This document shows positions 21,974 to 22,141 of a stretch of 22,141 nucleotides of DNA, one piece after another. Each line of letters begins with the position of its first letter. Within the stretch, counting starts at the first letter, position 1. This stretch comes from Micavibrio_A sp964423095 (GTDB lineage: Bacteria > Pseudomonadota > Alphaproteobacteria > Micavibrionales > Micavibrionaceae): NCBI GenBank assembly GCA_964423095.1, contig CAYRDI010000034.1, forward strand, positions 1 to 22,141, given 5' to 3'. Below the pieces are notes generated by a model, which worked only from the letters and a program-made list of their open reading frames with translations, was not told the DNA's origin and searched no databases. The translations under genes were made by a program, and so were the position numbers.

Positions 21974-21994
21974 GTGTACACTAAACGGTATAAT
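21974..21994 (+). promoter_or_regulatory. Consensus -10 box with an adjacent palindrome
   Basis: TATAAT at 21989-21994 is a perfect -10 hexamer. No good -35 box lies 16-18 bases upstream; instead the 8-base palindrome GTGTACAC (21974-21981) sits there, which could be an activator or repressor site. Transcription to the right would start near 22001 and enter the hairpin region. Confidence 0.4.
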
Positions 21995-22000
21995 AGAGGG

Positions 22001-22068
22001 AGGGATTAACCTCCCACACACACGGCGGAGTGCCTTGGGGAAACCCTTGGCCTCCGTTTGTGTTTATA
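22001..22068 (+). ncRNA. Candidate short structured RNA ending in a GNRA-loop hairpin
   Basis: Two hairpins follow the TATAAT box. The first pairs GGGAGG (21998-22003) with CCTCCC (22010-22015). The second runs from ACACA (22018-22022) to TGTGT (22059-22063): two G-U wobbles, CGGAG/CTCCG (22026-22030 with 22052-22056), GCC/GGC, a TT/TT internal loop, and GGG-CCC closed by a GAAA tetraloop (22040-22043). The wobbles and the GNRA loop work only in a plus-strand RNA. T-rich sequence (TTTGTGTTTAT) lies in and after the 3' arm, so the hairpin could also be a terminator. I do not match it to a known RNA family. The first hairpin's 5' arm begins at the predicted start site, so the exact 5' end is open. 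Confidence 0.35.
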
Positions 22069-22088
22069 CGGTTAGAGAGTTAGATCGG

Positions 22089-22141
22089 TTACGCGGCTTT
22101 TCCACTTTTTAACAATCCTTCGCGGCGGAGCAGGGCATTGG
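22089..22141 (-). CDS. C-terminal end of an unidentified protein (partial)
   Basis: On the minus strand an open frame enters from the right edge and ends with TAA at 22089-22091. The visible residues are NALLRREGLLKSGKAA, basic and helical. The ALLRREGL stretch recalls a motif of IS3-type transposase OrfA proteins, but there it is internal and followed by different residues, so I make no assignment. Sixteen codons are too few to judge function; even coding status is only likely. Confidence 0.35.
   Translation of the reverse strand, partial: NALLRREGLLKSGKAA

Larger units (their letters stand above)
21736..22088. other. 353-base non-coding region rich in inverted repeats
   Basis: No convincing gene is found here on either strand. 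From left to right it holds: the upstream region of the XRE operon; an 11-bp inverted repeat with arms at 21786 and 21889; a lone TTGACA at 21861-21866; a CTTGGA/TCCAAG hairpin at 21901-21917; a TCCCC/GGGGA hairpin at 21943-21958; the palindrome GTGTACAC at 21974-21981; TATAAT at 21989-21994; and two hairpins at 21998-22015 and 22018-22063. It contrasts with the closely packed rest of the window. Confidence 0.7.

Noticed and set aside
22011..22068. SRP RNA, 6S RNA or tmRNA at the right-hand hairpins
   Set aside because: The conserved sequences of these RNAs that I know (for example the GGAAGCAGCCAAGG loop of SRP RNA) are absent and the structure is too short.

Overview
The window reads as ordinary chromosome of an alphaproteobacterium, probably an environmental Rhodospirillales- or Micavibrionales-like lineage. 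The placement rests on several things: a D-3-hydroxybutyrate dehydrogenase of the rhizobial type, a CheY-like protein with a GPDRR tail next to a conserved partner, an initiator tRNA with an A29-U41 pair, and roughly even base composition. It is an inference; no 16S or other marker gene is present. Nearly every interval is coding, and several genes overlap by 4 bases.

Layout. 1-1014: a terminator from an upstream gene, then a short malonyl-CoA-decarboxylase-like protein with a TTG start. 1034-2033 (-): a two-gene operon of a conserved unknown and a single-domain response regulator. 2168-3070 (-) and 3196-3738 (+): divergent TPR-methyltransferase (COG4976 type) and inorganic pyrophosphatase, each with a recognisable promoter. 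3872-4051: initiator tRNA-fMet and tRNA-Val(GAC). 4078-11925 (-): one 7.8-kb efflux operon, transcribed tetR, RND adaptor, RND pump, emrA, emrB, with no outer-membrane channel gene. 11993-13252 (-): a YcaD-type MFS transporter. 13388-14278 (+): CtlX-type guanidino-group hydrolase. 14275-16149 (-): bdhA and a patatin-like lipase, translationally coupled. 16196-16747 (-): unknown protein. 16956-17882 (+): di-iron fatty acid hydroxylase/sterol desaturase family membrane protein. 18003-18493 (+): two small overlapping unknowns. 18580-19557 (+): GDP-L-fucose synthase. 19561-19953 (-): unknown small protein with a hairpin at its start codon. 20000-21735 (-): an XRE regulator with a ligand-like C-terminal domain, overlapping an EgtD-superfamily methyltransferase. 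21736-22088: an AT-rich non-coding stretch dense in inverted repeats, with a perfect TATAAT box and a GNRA-loop hairpin. 22089-22141 (-): the last 16 codons of a gene outside the window.

How the genes may work together. The TetR repressor resembles NemR around a conserved Gly-Cys, so the double pump (RND plus EmrAB) may be induced by electrophiles or oxidants. BdhA feeds ketone-body/PHB turnover and the coupled patatin may release acyl substrates. The rest looks like unrelated housekeeping neighbours.

The least ordinary part is 20000-22141. It has a self-contained regulator and methyltransferase pair with lower GC than its surroundings, an internal composition break, and an unusually structured upstream region that may encode a short RNA. 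I see no CRISPR array, no intact insertion sequence and no recognisable defence system.
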